Assembly (NCBI RefSeq): GCF_900019265.1
Contig: NZ_CYGX02000019.1
Span: 59,615-109,799 of the forward strand
Source of the DNA: Paraburkholderia ribeironis
Lineage (GTDB): Bacteria > Pseudomonadota > Gammaproteobacteria > Burkholderiales > Burkholderiaceae
DNA length: 50,185 nt
Direction of reading: 5' to 3'
The position numbers and the translations under genes were made by a program. Below are positions 36,352-46,018 of the stretch, piece by piece (within the stretch, counting starts at the first letter, position 1; each line of letters starts with the position of its first letter). The notes under the pieces are model-generated. The model was not told where the DNA came from and did no database searches. It saw only the letters and a program-made list of their open reading frames with translations.

Positions 36352-37752
36352 TCATCGCCCCGCGCCTTGCACTGCCTGGCCACGCATCACGCGCGTGCCG
36401 GACGGCTCGTCGAGATGGCGGAACACCCACGCCGACAGCAACGTGATCACGCCGACGCACACGAAGCTCAACCGGAACCCCAGCGCCGCCGAATCCCATT
36501 GCGCCGAGAACAACTTCACGAGGCCGCCGCCGATCGATACGCCGAGGCCAATCGCCAGCATCTGCACCATCGAAAAGAGGCTGTTGCCGCTGCCGGCATC
36601 GGCGTGCGAGAGATCCTTCAGCGTGACGCTGTTCATCGCCGCGAACTGCATGGAGTTGGCCGCGCCGAACACGGCGAGGATGGCGATCTCGATCACGAGC
36701 GGCGTGCCACGTGAAATGAGCGCGAACGCGACGATCGCCGAACCGACGATCACGGTATTGACGAGCAGGAAGGTGTCATAGCCATAGCGGCGCACGAGCG
36801 GCGCGATCCAGCGCTTCGCGAGCGTGCCGGCCAGCGCGGCGGGCAGCATCATCAGGCCGGAATTGAGCGGCGTGTAGCCCAGTTGCAATTGCAGCAGCAA
36901 CGGCACGAGGAACGGCACCGCACTCGAGCCGATGCGGCACACGAGGTTGCCGATCAACCCGACGCTGAAATTCGGCTCGCTGAAGAGCGAGAGCTTGAAG
37001 AGCGGATTGCGCTGGCTTTTTGCGTGCGGAATGTAGGCGAGGGCGCTGACGACGGCGAGCGCGAACAGTCCAGCCGACCAGGCCGCGCGATGCGTGGCGA
37101 CCGGTGCGTCGATCGCGAGCGAAAACGCGCTCATGCTGAGCGACAGCAGCGCGCAGCCGATGAAGTCGAACGGCGGCGCGGCGGCGGTGTCGTGCGACGG
37201 CAGGAACCGCTGCACCGCGTACAGACCGACCACACCGATTGGCACGTTGATCAGAAAAATCCAGTGCCACGTGGCCGCCTGCACGAACCAGCCGCCGAGC
37301 GTCGGGCCAGCGATCGGGCCGAGCTGGCCGGCGATGGAAATGAACGCCAGCGCCGCCACGTACTGCTCGCTGGAAACGCTGCGTAACACGGCGAGCCGTC
37401 CGATCGGCAGCAGCATCGAGCCGCCCAGGCCTTGCAGCACCCGCGCGATCACCAGCTGGCCGAGCGTGTGCGCGCTCGCGCAGCAGATCGAGCCGAGCAC
37501 GAACACGAGGATCGCCGCGAAATAGATGCGGCGCGTGCCGAAGCGGTCGGCGAGCCAGCCGGACGCGGGCGTGAGCATCGCCATCGTCAGCGTGTAGGCG
37601 ACCACGATCGGTTGCATCGCGAGCGGCGCGACATGCAGGCTGTGCGCGATCGACGGCAAAGCGGTGTTGACGATCGTCGTGTCGAGCGACTGCATGAAAA
37701 AGCCGGCGGCGACGATCCACAGCAGCGCGGTGTGGGCGGAATCCTTGGTCAT
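36352..37752 (-). CDS. MdtD-like multidrug exporter (MFS DHA2)
   Basis: A 466-residue protein with about 14 helices. Its opening (WIVAAGFFMQSLDTTIVNTA) and motif C region (GPIAGPTLGGWFV) follow E. coli MdtD and other DHA2 drug:H+ antiporters. The Asp in SLDTT and the motif A ADRFGTRR are intact. It is divergent from a LysR gene that probably controls it. Substrates are unknown; no membrane-fusion partner is nearby. Confidence 0.88.
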   Translation of the reverse strand: MTKDSAHTALLWIVAAGFFMQSLDTTIVNTALPSIAHSLHVAPLAMQPIVVAYTLTMAMLTPASGWLADRFGTRRIYFAAILVFVLGSICCASAHTLGQLVIARVLQGLGGSMLLPIGRLAVLRSVSSEQYVAALAFISIAGQLGPIAGPTLGGWFVQAATWHWIFLINVPIGVVGLYAVQRFLPSHDTAAAPPFDFIGCALLSLSMSAFSLAIDAPVATHRAAWSAGLFALAVVSALAYIPHAKSQRNPLFKLSLFSEPNFSVGLIGNLVCRIGSSAVPFLVPLLLQLQLGYTPLNSGLMMLPAALAGTLAKRWIAPLVRRYGYDTFLLVNTVIVGSAIVAFALISRGTPLVIEIAILAVFGAANSMQFAAMNSVTLKDLSHADAGSGNSLFSMVQMLAIGLGVSIGGGLVKLFSAQWDSAALGFRLSFVCVGVITLLSAWVFRHLDEPSGTRVMRGQAVQGAGR

Positions 37753-37832
37753 CTTTTACGGAGCGGCGGGCGGCGAGTGGCGAGTGGCGAGGCGTGGCCC
37801 GCCCGAAGCAATCAGGGCTATTCCGTCATCGT

Positions 37833-37896
37833 ATTGACATCGACGTCAATCGGGAACCCCACTGAGTTCGCTAACTGTTATCGACTTTGCCGATAA
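37833..37896. promoter_or_regulatory. two inverted repeats in the exporter-LysR intergenic region
   Basis: ATTGAC-N6-GTCAAT (37833-37850) and TTATCG-N7-CGATAA (37878-37896) lie between the divergent start codons. Both have the size of LysR-type binding sites. The second is 20 bases before the LysR start and suits autoregulation. Confidence 0.5.
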
Positions 37897-37915
37897 GCAG
37901 CGCGACAATGAGCAC

Positions 37916-38776
37916 ATGCTCAATCCCATCTGGCTCAAGACCTTCGCGACCGTCGCCGCCTGCCACAGCTTTACCGAAGCGGGGCGCCGGCTCGAGCTGA
38001 CGCAGTCGAGCGTCAGCGAACACATCCGGCGGCTCGAACAGAGCGTGGGCCGGCGGCTGTTCGTGCGCGACACCCATTCGCTCGCGATGACGCCCGACGG
38101 CGAGGCGATGCTCGCGCACGCCAGCGTGATTCTGCAGGCGCTCGCGCGGGCCGAGTCGCAGTTTCGCGCGCCGCGTCTGAAAGGGCGCGTGCGCCTCGGC
38201 TCGTCCGACGATGTCGCGCTCGGACCGTTGCCCACGGTGCTGGCGGCGTTTCGCGACGCGCATCCGGACGTCGAGCTGGAGATCACCATCGGCATGACCG
38301 GCAAGCTGTACGAGTTGCTGGACGCGGGGGCGATCGATCTGCTGGTCGGCAAGCGACGGCTCGGCGACCGCCGCGGCGTGCCGTTGTTCACCGGCCGGCT
38401 CGAATGGCTGGCGCGCACCGGCACGCTGGTCGATCTGAGCCAGCCGCTGCCGCTGATCCTGGTCGCCGAGCCGAGCGTGACGCGGGCCGTCGTGCTCGAC
38501 GCGCTCGCCGAGGCGGGTTTCAGCTGGCAAGTGGTGTGCACGAGCAGCAGCCATTCGGGCTGCATCGCGGCCGCACGCGGCGGGCTCGGCATTACGGTGC
38601 GTCCACAGTATCTGGCCGCGCGGGGCCTGACGCCGCCGTTGAATGCGGCCAGCTTGCCGCCGCTGCCGCCGGTGGAATTCATCGCGCTCGCGGCGAAGCG
38701 GCTTAGCCGTCCGGCCGGCACGCTCTTGCAGCTACTGCATGACAGCGATCTGCGCGGCTCGTGGATCGGCGAATGA
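37916..38776 (+). CDS. LysR-family regulator of the adjacent exporter
   Basis: A 286-residue LysR regulator. The N-terminal helix-turn-helix (HSFTEAGRRLELTQSSVSEHIRRLE) is followed by a substrate domain (GRVRLGSSDDVALGPLPTVL). It is divergent from the MdtD-like exporter with 163 bases between. Inducer unknown, perhaps an exporter substrate. Confidence 0.88.
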   Translation: MLNPIWLKTFATVAACHSFTEAGRRLELTQSSVSEHIRRLEQSVGRRLFVRDTHSLAMTPDGEAMLAHASVILQALARAESQFRAPRLKGRVRLGSSDDVALGPLPTVLAAFRDAHPDVELEITIGMTGKLYELLDAGAIDLLVGKRRLGDRRGVPLFTGRLEWLARTGTLVDLSQPLPLILVAEPSVTRAVVLDALAEAGFSWQVVCTSSSHSGCIAAARGGLGITVRPQYLAARGLTPPLNAASLPPLPPVEFIALAAKRLSRPAGTLLQLLHDSDLRGSWIGE

Positions 38777-38922
38777 GGAAGGGCGCACCAAAGGTGCAGC
38801 AAGGACACACGAAGGGCGCGGCGCCTGCGTGAGGCAGGACGCCGCGTGCCGACCTTTCGTTCAGGCGCGCAACGCCGCCGCCGCGCGACCGCCCACGCTG
38901 CGCGTCCATCAAACAGCCCGGT

Positions 38923-39360
38923 TCAGCGTGGCATCGCGCGAAACGAAATCGCAAAGCGGTTCCATGCATTGATCGCGGAGACCAGCAGCGTCAGGTCGAC
39001 CAGTTCCTCGTCGCTGAAGTGCGGGCGTACGGCCTCCCATACCGCGTCGGGCACATGCTCGTGGGACACCAGCGTTAGCGCTTCAGTCCATTCGAGCGCG
39101 GCGCGTTCGCGATCCGTGAAGAACGGCGTTTCGCGCCATACCACCACGGTCGCGAGGCGGCGGTCGGTTTCGCCGCCTTTGCGGGCATCGGTGGTGTGCA
39201 TGTCGACGCAATACGCGCAGCCGTTGATCTGCGATGCACGCAGACGAACCAGTTCGGTCAGCGATTTTTCGAGCGCCGATTTGCCGATCCGCTCTTCGAC
39301 GCCGAGCAATGCCTTGATCGCAGCGGGGTTGGCTTTATAGAAGTCCAGACGTTGTTCCAT
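38923..39360 (-). CDS. AhpD-like alkylhydroperoxidase / carboxymuconolactone decarboxylase family
   Basis: A 145-residue all-helical CMD-family protein. The redox motif C48-x2-C51 (CAYC) with H55 (CVDMH) is the AhpD peroxidase signature. It probably reduces peroxides using a disulfide relay; a true decarboxylase would lack the Cys pair. It is monocistronic. AGGAGTGAAT lies before the ATG. Confidence 0.87.
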   Translation of the reverse strand: MEQRLDFYKANPAAIKALLGVEERIGKSALEKSLTELVRLRASQINGCAYCVDMHTTDARKGGETDRRLATVVVWRETPFFTDRERAALEWTEALTLVSHEHVPDAVWEAVRPHFSDEELVDLTLLVSAINAWNRFAISFRAMPR

Positions 39361-39589
39361 GATTCACTCCTGAGTCGGGTTGGACACATTCCGTGATGCG
39401 ATGGGTCAAGCTTAGTCGTGCGACTGGATTCAAAAAATGACCGATTCCGACTATTTTCGGGTAACCACTTTCCTGCGATGACGAGGCGCGCGAAGCGCCC
39501 TTACCGGGTGTAATGGCATCGTTGCCGCCACTCGGGCGATTCGGTATGGTGGGTCATCATCTATTCATCACCTGTTCGAGGGACCGCCC

Positions 39590-40639
39590 ATGACGCCCGC
39601 CGCCGACTCGCTCGCCCCGCCAATCCGCTCCGACGTCCTGATTATCGGCGCCGGCCCCGTCGGCCTGTTCGCGGCGTTCGAGGCGGGCGTGATCGGCCTG
39701 TCGTGCCAGATCGTCGATGTGCTCGATACGATCGGCGGCCAGTGCATTGAACTCTATCCCGACAAGCCTATCTACGATATCCCCGCGATCCCGTCCTGCA
39801 CCGCACGCGAACTGGTCGAACGCTTGATCGCACAATGCAAACCGTTCGACGTACCGATTCATCTCGAACAGCGGGTCGATTCGGTCGAGCAGCGCAGCGA
39901 CGGACGCTGGACCGTGCGCACCCATCGCGGCCTCGTGTTCGATGTCGCGGCGATCCTGCTCGCGGCCGGCAACGGCGGCTTCGTGCCGCAAAAGCTGCAG
40001 CTCGCCGAGGCGGTGCCGCTGGAGTCGCGCCATGTGCATTACAGCGTGCCGCGCCTTGCCGATTTCGCCGGCAAGACAGTGGTCGTGGCCGGGGGCGGCG
40101 ATTCCGCGCTCGACTGGGCGCTGGCATTGCGCCATGTCGCGCGGCGCGTGACGCTGGTGCATCGGCGCAGCGGTTTCAGCGCGACCGATTCGAGCGTCGA
40201 GTCGATGCGGCGCGCGGTCGAGGCGGGCGAGATGGATTTCATTGTCGGCGCGATTACGGGGCTCACCGTCGAGGGCGATACGTTGAAGTCGCTGACCTTG
40301 CGGCATATCGAAGGCGAGACGCAACTCGAGGCCGAACACCTCGTCGCGCTGTATGGCATGGTGACAGATCTCGGGCCGATCGCGCAGTGGGGACTCACGA
40401 TTCACGGTGGACGTGTCGATGTCGATACATCCAATTACGAAAGTTCACGGCCAGGCATCTTCGCGGTCGGTGATATCGCCAACTATCCGAACAAGCAGAA
40501 GTTGATTCTGTCCGGGTTTCATGAGGCGTCGCTGGCGCTGCGCAAGGCGTATGCCTACGCGTATCCGGACAAAAAGCGTGTGCACGTCCATTCCAGTTAC
40601 GACGCGAAGCTCGCGGAGAAGATCGCAGCAGCCGGCTGA
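39590..40639 (+). CDS. ferredoxin--NADP reductase, thioredoxin-reductase-like
   Basis: A 349-residue flavoprotein. The FAD-binding motif is GAGPVG at 20-25. A second nucleotide motif is GGGDSALDW near 167-175, and the C-terminal FAD block is GIFAVGDIANYP. There is no CxxC redox pair, which separates it from thioredoxin reductase and places it with the YumC-type ferredoxin/flavodoxin-NADP reductases. It moves electrons between NADPH and ferredoxin in the cytoplasm. Stand-alone gene. Confidence 0.9.
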   Translation: MTPAADSLAPPIRSDVLIIGAGPVGLFAAFEAGVIGLSCQIVDVLDTIGGQCIELYPDKPIYDIPAIPSCTARELVERLIAQCKPFDVPIHLEQRVDSVEQRSDGRWTVRTHRGLVFDVAAILLAAGNGGFVPQKLQLAEAVPLESRHVHYSVPRLADFAGKTVVVAGGGDSALDWALALRHVARRVTLVHRRSGFSATDSSVESMRRAVEAGEMDFIVGAITGLTVEGDTLKSLTLRHIEGETQLEAEHLVALYGMVTDLGPIAQWGLTIHGGRVDVDTSNYESSRPGIFAVGDIANYPNKQKLILSGFHEASLALRKAYAYAYPDKKRVHVHSSYDAKLAEKIAAAG

Positions 40640-40909
40640 GCGGATCGCCTGTGCATTCACGTCGGGTCTGATTTGCCGGGCTGCGGCCCGGGTCATCGTA
40701 ATGAATATTCGCTTGAATTGGGGCTCCCGCACGAACGATGACGATGCGCTGACCAGCCCGCGAGCATCAGGCCCGACGATTGCTGGCATTGTCGTCATGC
40801 GGCGACGCATCTGCGCCCACGCCGCGCGTGCGCTTATCGGGTGAAACGATAGGCCGGTTCGCCCGTTTTGCACGGTGTATCCTTCTGAGCAAAACCTTAT
40901 ACCGCGCCC

Positions 40910-42889
40910 ATGAGCCAGTTTGATGTTTCCTCCGCCCGCGAAAACCGCGAGCCCGACCGCAATCCTTCCGAGGCCCTCGCGAGCGCGCCCGTGGGCGTCG
41001 ACTACGCGGCGCTCGTGCAGGCGATCGAGGACTACGCGATCTTCCTGCTCGATGCCAGCGGTCGCGTGGTCAGCTGGAACGTCGGCGCGCACAAACTCCA
41101 TGGCTACACGGAGCAGGAGATCGTCGGCCAGCACTTCTCCTGCTTCTATGCCGCCGAAGCCGTCGCGCACGGCTGGCCGGCCTATGAGCTGCAACAGGCG
41201 TCGCTGACGGGCCGTTTCGAAGACGAAGGCTGGCGGGTGCGCAAGGACGGCAGCACGTTCTGGTCGAACGTAGTGATCACGGCGATCCGCAACCAGGCAG
41301 GCATCGTGACCGGTTTCGCCAAGATCACGCGCGATCTGACCGCGCAGCGCGATTACGTGGAAGCGTTGCGGCAAAGCGAAGAGCGTTTCCGTCTGCTGGT
41401 CGACAGCGTCAAGGATTGCGCGATATTCATGCTCGATCCGCAAGGCTATGTCATGAGCTGGAATGCGGGCGCCGTGCGCATCAACGGCTATACGCGTGAG
41501 GAAATCATCGGCCGGCATTTTTCGGCGTTCTATCCGCCCGAAGACGCCGCGGCGGGCAAGCCAGCGCGCGAGCTGGCCATCGCGCGGCAGATCGGCCATG
41601 TGGAAGATGAAGGCTTGCGCGTGCGCAAAAGCGGCGAGACATTCTGGGCCAACGTCGTCATCACCGCTGTGCACGATGAATCGAACCGGCTGCGCGGTTT
41701 CGCCAAGGTCACGCGCGATCTGACCGAGCGGCGCCAGCGCGAGGAACTGGAGCGTTCGGGCATACGGATGCGCGAGTTTATCGCGACCCTCGCGCATGAA
41801 TTGCGCAATCCGCTCGCGCCGCTGCGCAATGCCATCAGCGTGATGCAACTGGAGATCGAGCTGAGCCCGACGCTCGTGCGCTCGCGCGATCTGATCGACC
41901 GTCAGGTCACTCATCTGACACGGCTGGTCGATGATCTGCTCGACGTCGGCCGGATCATGTCGGAGAAGGTCGAGCTGCGGCTCGCGGCCGTCGATCTGGC
42001 CGAGCTGGTGACACGCGCGATCGAAGCGGTGCGGCCGTTCACCGACGCGCAGGAACAGCGCGTCGTGCAGCATGTCCCGGTCGAGCCGGTGTCCATTCGT
42101 GGCGACATGATTCGTCTCGTGCAGGTGCTGCAAAACCTGCTGCACAACGCGTCGAAATTCTCGCCGCCGGGCAGCCGTATCGACATCACTGGCCGCATCG
42201 ACTACTCGATGGCCGTGGTTGAAGTGCGCGACTCGGGATGCGGCATTCCGGTGCGCTCGCTCGACAAGATTTTCGACCTGTTCGCGCAGGAAAAGAGCGG
42301 GCAGAGTCGGGGCGAGAGCGGCCTCGGCATCGGTCTCACGTTGTGCAAATCGCTGGTCGAAATGCATGGCGGCAGCATCTTTGCGAATAGCGAAGGGCCG
42401 GGATGCGGCAGTACGTTCACGTTGAGTCTGCCGCTCGCGTCGCCGTCAGCGTCCGAAGCCGCCGATGCCGGGACGGGCGCGGCGACGCCCGAGACTGCGC
42501 CGCTGCGGGTTCTGCTGGTGGACGACAATCACGACTCGGCCGACAGTCTCGCGATGCTGCTCGAACTCAAAGGCCACGACGTGCGCATCGCCTACGAGGG
42601 GCGAGAGGCGCTGCAGATTGCACCGAGCTTCATGCCTGAGCTGGCGGTGATCGATATCGCGATGCCGAAGATGGATGGTTATGCGACGCTCGCGGCGCTG
42701 CGCAAACTGCCTGGTGTTGCCGACACGATGTTCGTCGCGATGACCGGCTTCGGTCACGCCGGCGATCGCGAACAGACTCGCGCGGCCGGTTTTCATGCGC
42801 ATCTCGTGAAGCCGGTGGAAATGGCGTTGTTCGATGCATTGCTCGCGCAGGCGATAGCGAACCGCGGCGGTGGCGGTTCCAGCAGCTAA
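40910..42889 (+). CDS. hybrid sensor histidine kinase with two PAS domains and receiver
   Basis: A 659-residue soluble sensor. PAS1 is about 33-145 and PAS2 about 158-275, the two being clear duplicates (WNVGAHKLHGYTEQEI and WNAGAVRINGYTREEI). HisKA carries phosphorylated H296 (LAHELRNPLAP). HATPase has N413 (LLHNASKF) and GLGIGL. The C-terminal receiver has D538-D539, phosphoacceptor D582 and K634. There is no membrane helix, so the signal is intracellular (redox, light or small molecule). No response regulator with an output domain is nearby. Confidence 0.92.
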   Translation: MSQFDVSSARENREPDRNPSEALASAPVGVDYAALVQAIEDYAIFLLDASGRVVSWNVGAHKLHGYTEQEIVGQHFSCFYAAEAVAHGWPAYELQQASLTGRFEDEGWRVRKDGSTFWSNVVITAIRNQAGIVTGFAKITRDLTAQRDYVEALRQSEERFRLLVDSVKDCAIFMLDPQGYVMSWNAGAVRINGYTREEIIGRHFSAFYPPEDAAAGKPARELAIARQIGHVEDEGLRVRKSGETFWANVVITAVHDESNRLRGFAKVTRDLTERRQREELERSGIRMREFIATLAHELRNPLAPLRNAISVMQLEIELSPTLVRSRDLIDRQVTHLTRLVDDLLDVGRIMSEKVELRLAAVDLAELVTRAIEAVRPFTDAQEQRVVQHVPVEPVSIRGDMIRLVQVLQNLLHNASKFSPPGSRIDITGRIDYSMAVVEVRDSGCGIPVRSLDKIFDLFAQEKSGQSRGESGLGIGLTLCKSLVEMHGGSIFANSEGPGCGSTFTLSLPLASPSASEAADAGTGAATPETAPLRVLLVDDNHDSADSLAMLLELKGHDVRIAYEGREALQIAPSFMPELAVIDIAMPKMDGYATLAALRKLPGVADTMFVAMTGFGHAGDREQTRAAGFHAHLVKPVEMALFDALLAQAIANRGGGGSSS

Positions 42890-43162
42890 CCGTCGAAGCG
42901 TCGGCGGGCTTCCTTCCTGGCTGAAGATGCGCGGCCGCGCGTACCTCGAAGTTCCTGAAACACAGCGCTGCGTCGTGGCGTGAGGCGCCTGAGGCGTGTC
43001 GTTTGCTGTCTGTATGTGTCGCGGCGATTCGTGAGGCATGCTTCGGCGATACGCTATTGACGTGAGCCGCCGGCTGACGCAGACGATGACCGCGGCGCGC
43101 GCCGGAGATGTTGGTTTGGACAACAAAATATCGGGGCGACGACACGCCGCGAGGAGGACGAC

Positions 43163-43657
43163 ATGATGGACGCGATCTACGTTCTGTTTGGCGAAGGCAA
43201 GGATCTCGGCCCTTTGCAGATGGGCATGCGCGCGATCGTCGTGTTCGTGATTGCGCTGGTCATGATCAGGGTGTCGGGCCGACGTTCGTTCGGGCAACGC
43301 TCACCATTCGATTTGGTGGTGGTGATCCTGCTCGGCGCAACGCTGAGCAGGACGATCGTCGGCGCGTCGCCGTTCATCGGGACGGTCGTTGCATCGTTTG
43401 TGATCGTCATGTGCCATCGGATGCTGGCGTGGGCCTGCATGCGCTCGCATGGGTTCGAGCGGCTGGTGGGGGGCGTCGAGCGCGAGGTATATGCCAACGG
43501 TACATTCAACGCGCACGAAATGCATGCGGCGCTGATTACCCGGACCGACGTTCAGGAAAGCGTGCGGCAGAAAACGGGTTCGCGCTCGATGGACAACGTA
43601 GCCGCAGCGATCCTCGAACGTAACGGCGAAGTGAGCGTGATCCGCAAGAACGCGTGA
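43163..43657 (+). CDS. DUF421 family membrane protein (YetF/YcaP-like)
   Basis: A 164-residue protein with two or three N-terminal helices. The DUF421 block GRRSFGQRSPFDLVVVILLGATLSR and a cytoplasmic C-terminal domain (ERLVGGVEREVYANG) are present. The family is uncharacterised. GAGGAGG lies before the ATG. It is shorter than some members (about 230 aa) but has a complete core. Confidence 0.85.
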   Translation: MMDAIYVLFGEGKDLGPLQMGMRAIVVFVIALVMIRVSGRRSFGQRSPFDLVVVILLGATLSRTIVGASPFIGTVVASFVIVMCHRMLAWACMRSHGFERLVGGVEREVYANGTFNAHEMHAALITRTDVQESVRQKTGSRSMDNVAAAILERNGEVSVIRKNA

Positions 43658-43696
43658 AAGGGTGAAGCGGGCAGAGCGGCAGAGCGGTCGAGGTGC

Positions 43697-45136
43697 TCAG
43701 CCCCGGACGCCACGCGAGATTTCTTCACCCGCGCCGTGCGGCATGCGCCGCGTGACCGGAATCGACGCGAACGAGCACAGGCCGACCACCAGGAACGCGG
43801 GCCAGAAATCCGACCACGTGATGCTGGGATGGCCGTGCAGGATCCGCGATATCTGCAGCACGATACCGCCGACCGTCACACCGAGACCCAGCGACATCTG
43901 TTGCACGACGCTGCCGAGACTGGTCGCGCGCCCGACGTCGCGACTGGCGATCTCCGCATAGGTCAACGAGTTCAGACTGGTGAATTGCAGCGCGGGGAAG
44001 AAGCCGCCGAGCAGCACGACCACCCAGATGATCCACGTCGGCGTGCCGGGGAAAAACAGCCCGCATGCCGCGATCGAGAGTCCCGACAACGCGGCGTTGA
44101 TCACCAGCACCGAGCGGAAGCCGAAGCGGCGCAGCACGCGCGCTGCGACAGTACGCATGAACATGCCGCCGAACGCGGACGCGCAGGTGATCAGGCCGGA
44201 TTGGAACGCGCTCATGCCGTGCCCTTCCTGCAGCATCAGCGGCAGCAGAAACGGCAGGGCGCCGAGGCCGATGCGAAACAGCGAGCCGCCGAGCACACTG
44301 GCCTGGAACGTCGGCACCTTGAAAAAGCGCAGATCCAGCAACGGGAATTCGACGCGCTGCGCGTACGCGACGTAAATCGCGAGGAGCGCGGCGCCGCTCG
44401 CGCACATGCCGAACGCGTCCACGTTCGAAATCAGTTCGCCGCCCACCAGCGACAACCCGAGCAGCAGCAGGACCGCGCCCCCCGCCGACAGGAGGAAGCC
44501 GATCCAGTCGAGCGGACCCGGGTCCGGTTCGCGCGTGTTCGCGATATGGCGGTTGGTCAGATAGATGCCGAGTAAGCCGATCGGCACGTTGATGAAGAAG
44601 ATCAGGCGCCAGTGCAGATAGGTGGTAATGAAGCCGCCGAGCAGCGGACCGGCGGCCGGACCGAGCATCGCGGGGACGCTCAGATAGTTCATCGCGCGGA
44701 TGAAATCCGACTTGTGTACCACTCGAAAAATGATGATCCGCCCGACCGGCACCATCATCGCGCCGCCGACACCCTGCACGAAGCGCGCGAGCGTGAAGGT
44801 GGCGAGCGAATCGGACGCGGCGCACAGCAGCGAGCCCGTCACGAAGATGCCGATCGCGGTGCGAAAGACCGTGCGTGCGCCGAAGCGGTCGGCGAGCCAG
44901 CCGCATACCGGGATGAACACGCCGAGTCCCAGTACATAGCTCGTCACCGCGATTTTCAGCGTGACCGGATCGCGCCCGAAGTCGCGCGCCATGGCCGGCA
45001 GCGCGGTGACGATCACGTTTGCATCGACGCTTTCCATGAACATCGCGCACGCGACGATGAGAGGCGCAATCAGGGCTTTCTGGGCGACGGTCATAAAAAG
45101 GCGGGCTGCGGCGGACGGTCGCAGGCAAAGGGGCAT
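43697..45136 (-). CDS. MFS DHA2 (EmrB/QacA-like) exporter
   Basis: A protein of about 479 residues with some 14 helices, beginning IVACAMFMESVDANVIVTALPA after the N-terminus. Motif A is ADRFGART, and motif C is LGPAAGPLLGG. It is a proton-driven efflux pump of unknown substrate. The start 45136 has AGGTG upstream but adds 14 basic residues; ATG 45094 gives the conventional N-terminus without a ribosome site. No regulator gene is adjacent. Confidence 0.85.
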   Translation of the reverse strand: MPLCLRPSAAARLFMTVAQKALIAPLIVACAMFMESVDANVIVTALPAMARDFGRDPVTLKIAVTSYVLGLGVFIPVCGWLADRFGARTVFRTAIGIFVTGSLLCAASDSLATFTLARFVQGVGGAMMVPVGRIIIFRVVHKSDFIRAMNYLSVPAMLGPAAGPLLGGFITTYLHWRLIFFINVPIGLLGIYLTNRHIANTREPDPGPLDWIGFLLSAGGAVLLLLGLSLVGGELISNVDAFGMCASGAALLAIYVAYAQRVEFPLLDLRFFKVPTFQASVLGGSLFRIGLGALPFLLPLMLQEGHGMSAFQSGLITCASAFGGMFMRTVAARVLRRFGFRSVLVINAALSGLSIAACGLFFPGTPTWIIWVVVLLGGFFPALQFTSLNSLTYAEIASRDVGRATSLGSVVQQMSLGLGVTVGGIVLQISRILHGHPSITWSDFWPAFLVVGLCSFASIPVTRRMPHGAGEEISRGVRG

Positions 45137-45275
45137 TATTGCACCTGTATGGTGCGGTTTGTTAATACGCTGCGTTCTGATGACGCCCTTTTCAGAAATG
45201 GCGGGCCGGCGGGTGTGGCCGTCGCACAACAGAGGAAGGCATCATGAATTTTGTTGCGGTGCCGCATAAGGCGGC

Positions 45276-45281
45276 TATAAT
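45276..45281 (+). promoter_or_regulatory. perfect -10 box TATAAT before a small gene
   Basis: TATAAT is preceded by a weak -35 (TTGTTG at 45251-45256, 19-base spacer, or TTGCGG at 45254-45259, 16-base spacer). Transcription would begin near 45288, before the ATG at 45322. Confidence 0.5.
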
Positions 45282-45321
45282 CGGGTTATTACCCAGGTAT
45301 AAACACTTAATTGAGTCCACC

Positions 45322-45471
45322 ATGAACACCGCCTCGAATGTCACCACCCGCGCCACCACTGCCGCCAACGCTACGCTATTCGGCAAGCTGCGCGCGTTGG
45401 CGCTGCATGCGCTGAACCTGCACCTGCAACAGTGCGCCGTGATCGCAGAAGCGCATCGCCGTCCGCAGTAA
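45322..45471 (+). CDS. small protein of unknown function (49 aa)
   Basis: A 49-residue reading frame starting MNTASNVTTRATTAANATLFG and ending LQQCAVIAEAHRRPQ. It has a helical Leu/Ala/His middle and the high-GC third positions of the genome. An in-frame ATG at 45244 has a better ribosome site (GAGGAAGG), but its first 26 codons are AT-rich and overlap the TATAAT box. I therefore prefer 45322. Not recognised; possibly a leader peptide or small regulator. Confidence 0.5.
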   Translation: MNTASNVTTRATTAANATLFGKLRALALHALNLHLQQCAVIAEAHRRPQ

Positions 45472-45916
45472 AGAACAGGCGCCACGCGCCACGCGCCGCG
45501 CTTGCCGCCAGGCGGTCGCGCTGGTGCTGGAATGCGCTGACTTGCCCATGTTGTATGCGCGCCCGCTCATCCAGCGGGCGCGCTGCTATCTGGCCCGAAA
45601 ATCGGCGGTTGAATCGGCGGCGACCGCCGCGGTGCCGTGCCAATCCGCCGCTGACGCGCGCCCGCCGTCGCGGGGACCCTGTTACACCATCCTCGTTCCC
45701 TCATGCGCCGGACTTTCCACGGGCAAGTAGCGCGCGCATTGCATTGCTTCATCGCGCCCTCTTTAGTGGCGCGCCGCTCATTCCTTTGCCGGCGACCCCC
45801 AATCGGCAATTTCGACCGGCTTACCTGCACTCATCGCGTCGTAACGCCGTGCGCGTCAACCAGCTCGGGCCATGCGAGGTCAAATCAGGGCGAAATGGCT
45901 GACGGTGTCAACCTTT
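45472..45916. other. gene-free stretch before mprF
   Basis: About 445 bases in which I see no gene with a ribosome site or codon bias on either strand. The long in-frame extension upstream of mprF is rejected because a promoter lies inside it. Confidence 0.55.
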
Positions 45917-45945
45917 TTCACACTTTGCCGTTATCCCTTTGTAAT
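45917..45945 (+). promoter_or_regulatory. sigma-70 promoter of mprF-acvB
   Basis: TTCACA (five of six matches) and TGTAAT (five of six) are separated by 17 bases. This predicts a leader of roughly 65 bases before the ATG at 46019. Confidence 0.7.
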
Positions 45946-46018
45946 CGCCAAAAGCAGGCGACGCAGCGATGGACGATCCGTCGTCGCGACAGTTCCACGC
46001 AAGGCCCCCGCATTGACT

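Noticed and set aside
40445..42367. 640-codon open frame antisense to the hybrid kinase
   Set aside because: It covers conserved kinase and PAS domains on the other strand and has shadow-type composition.
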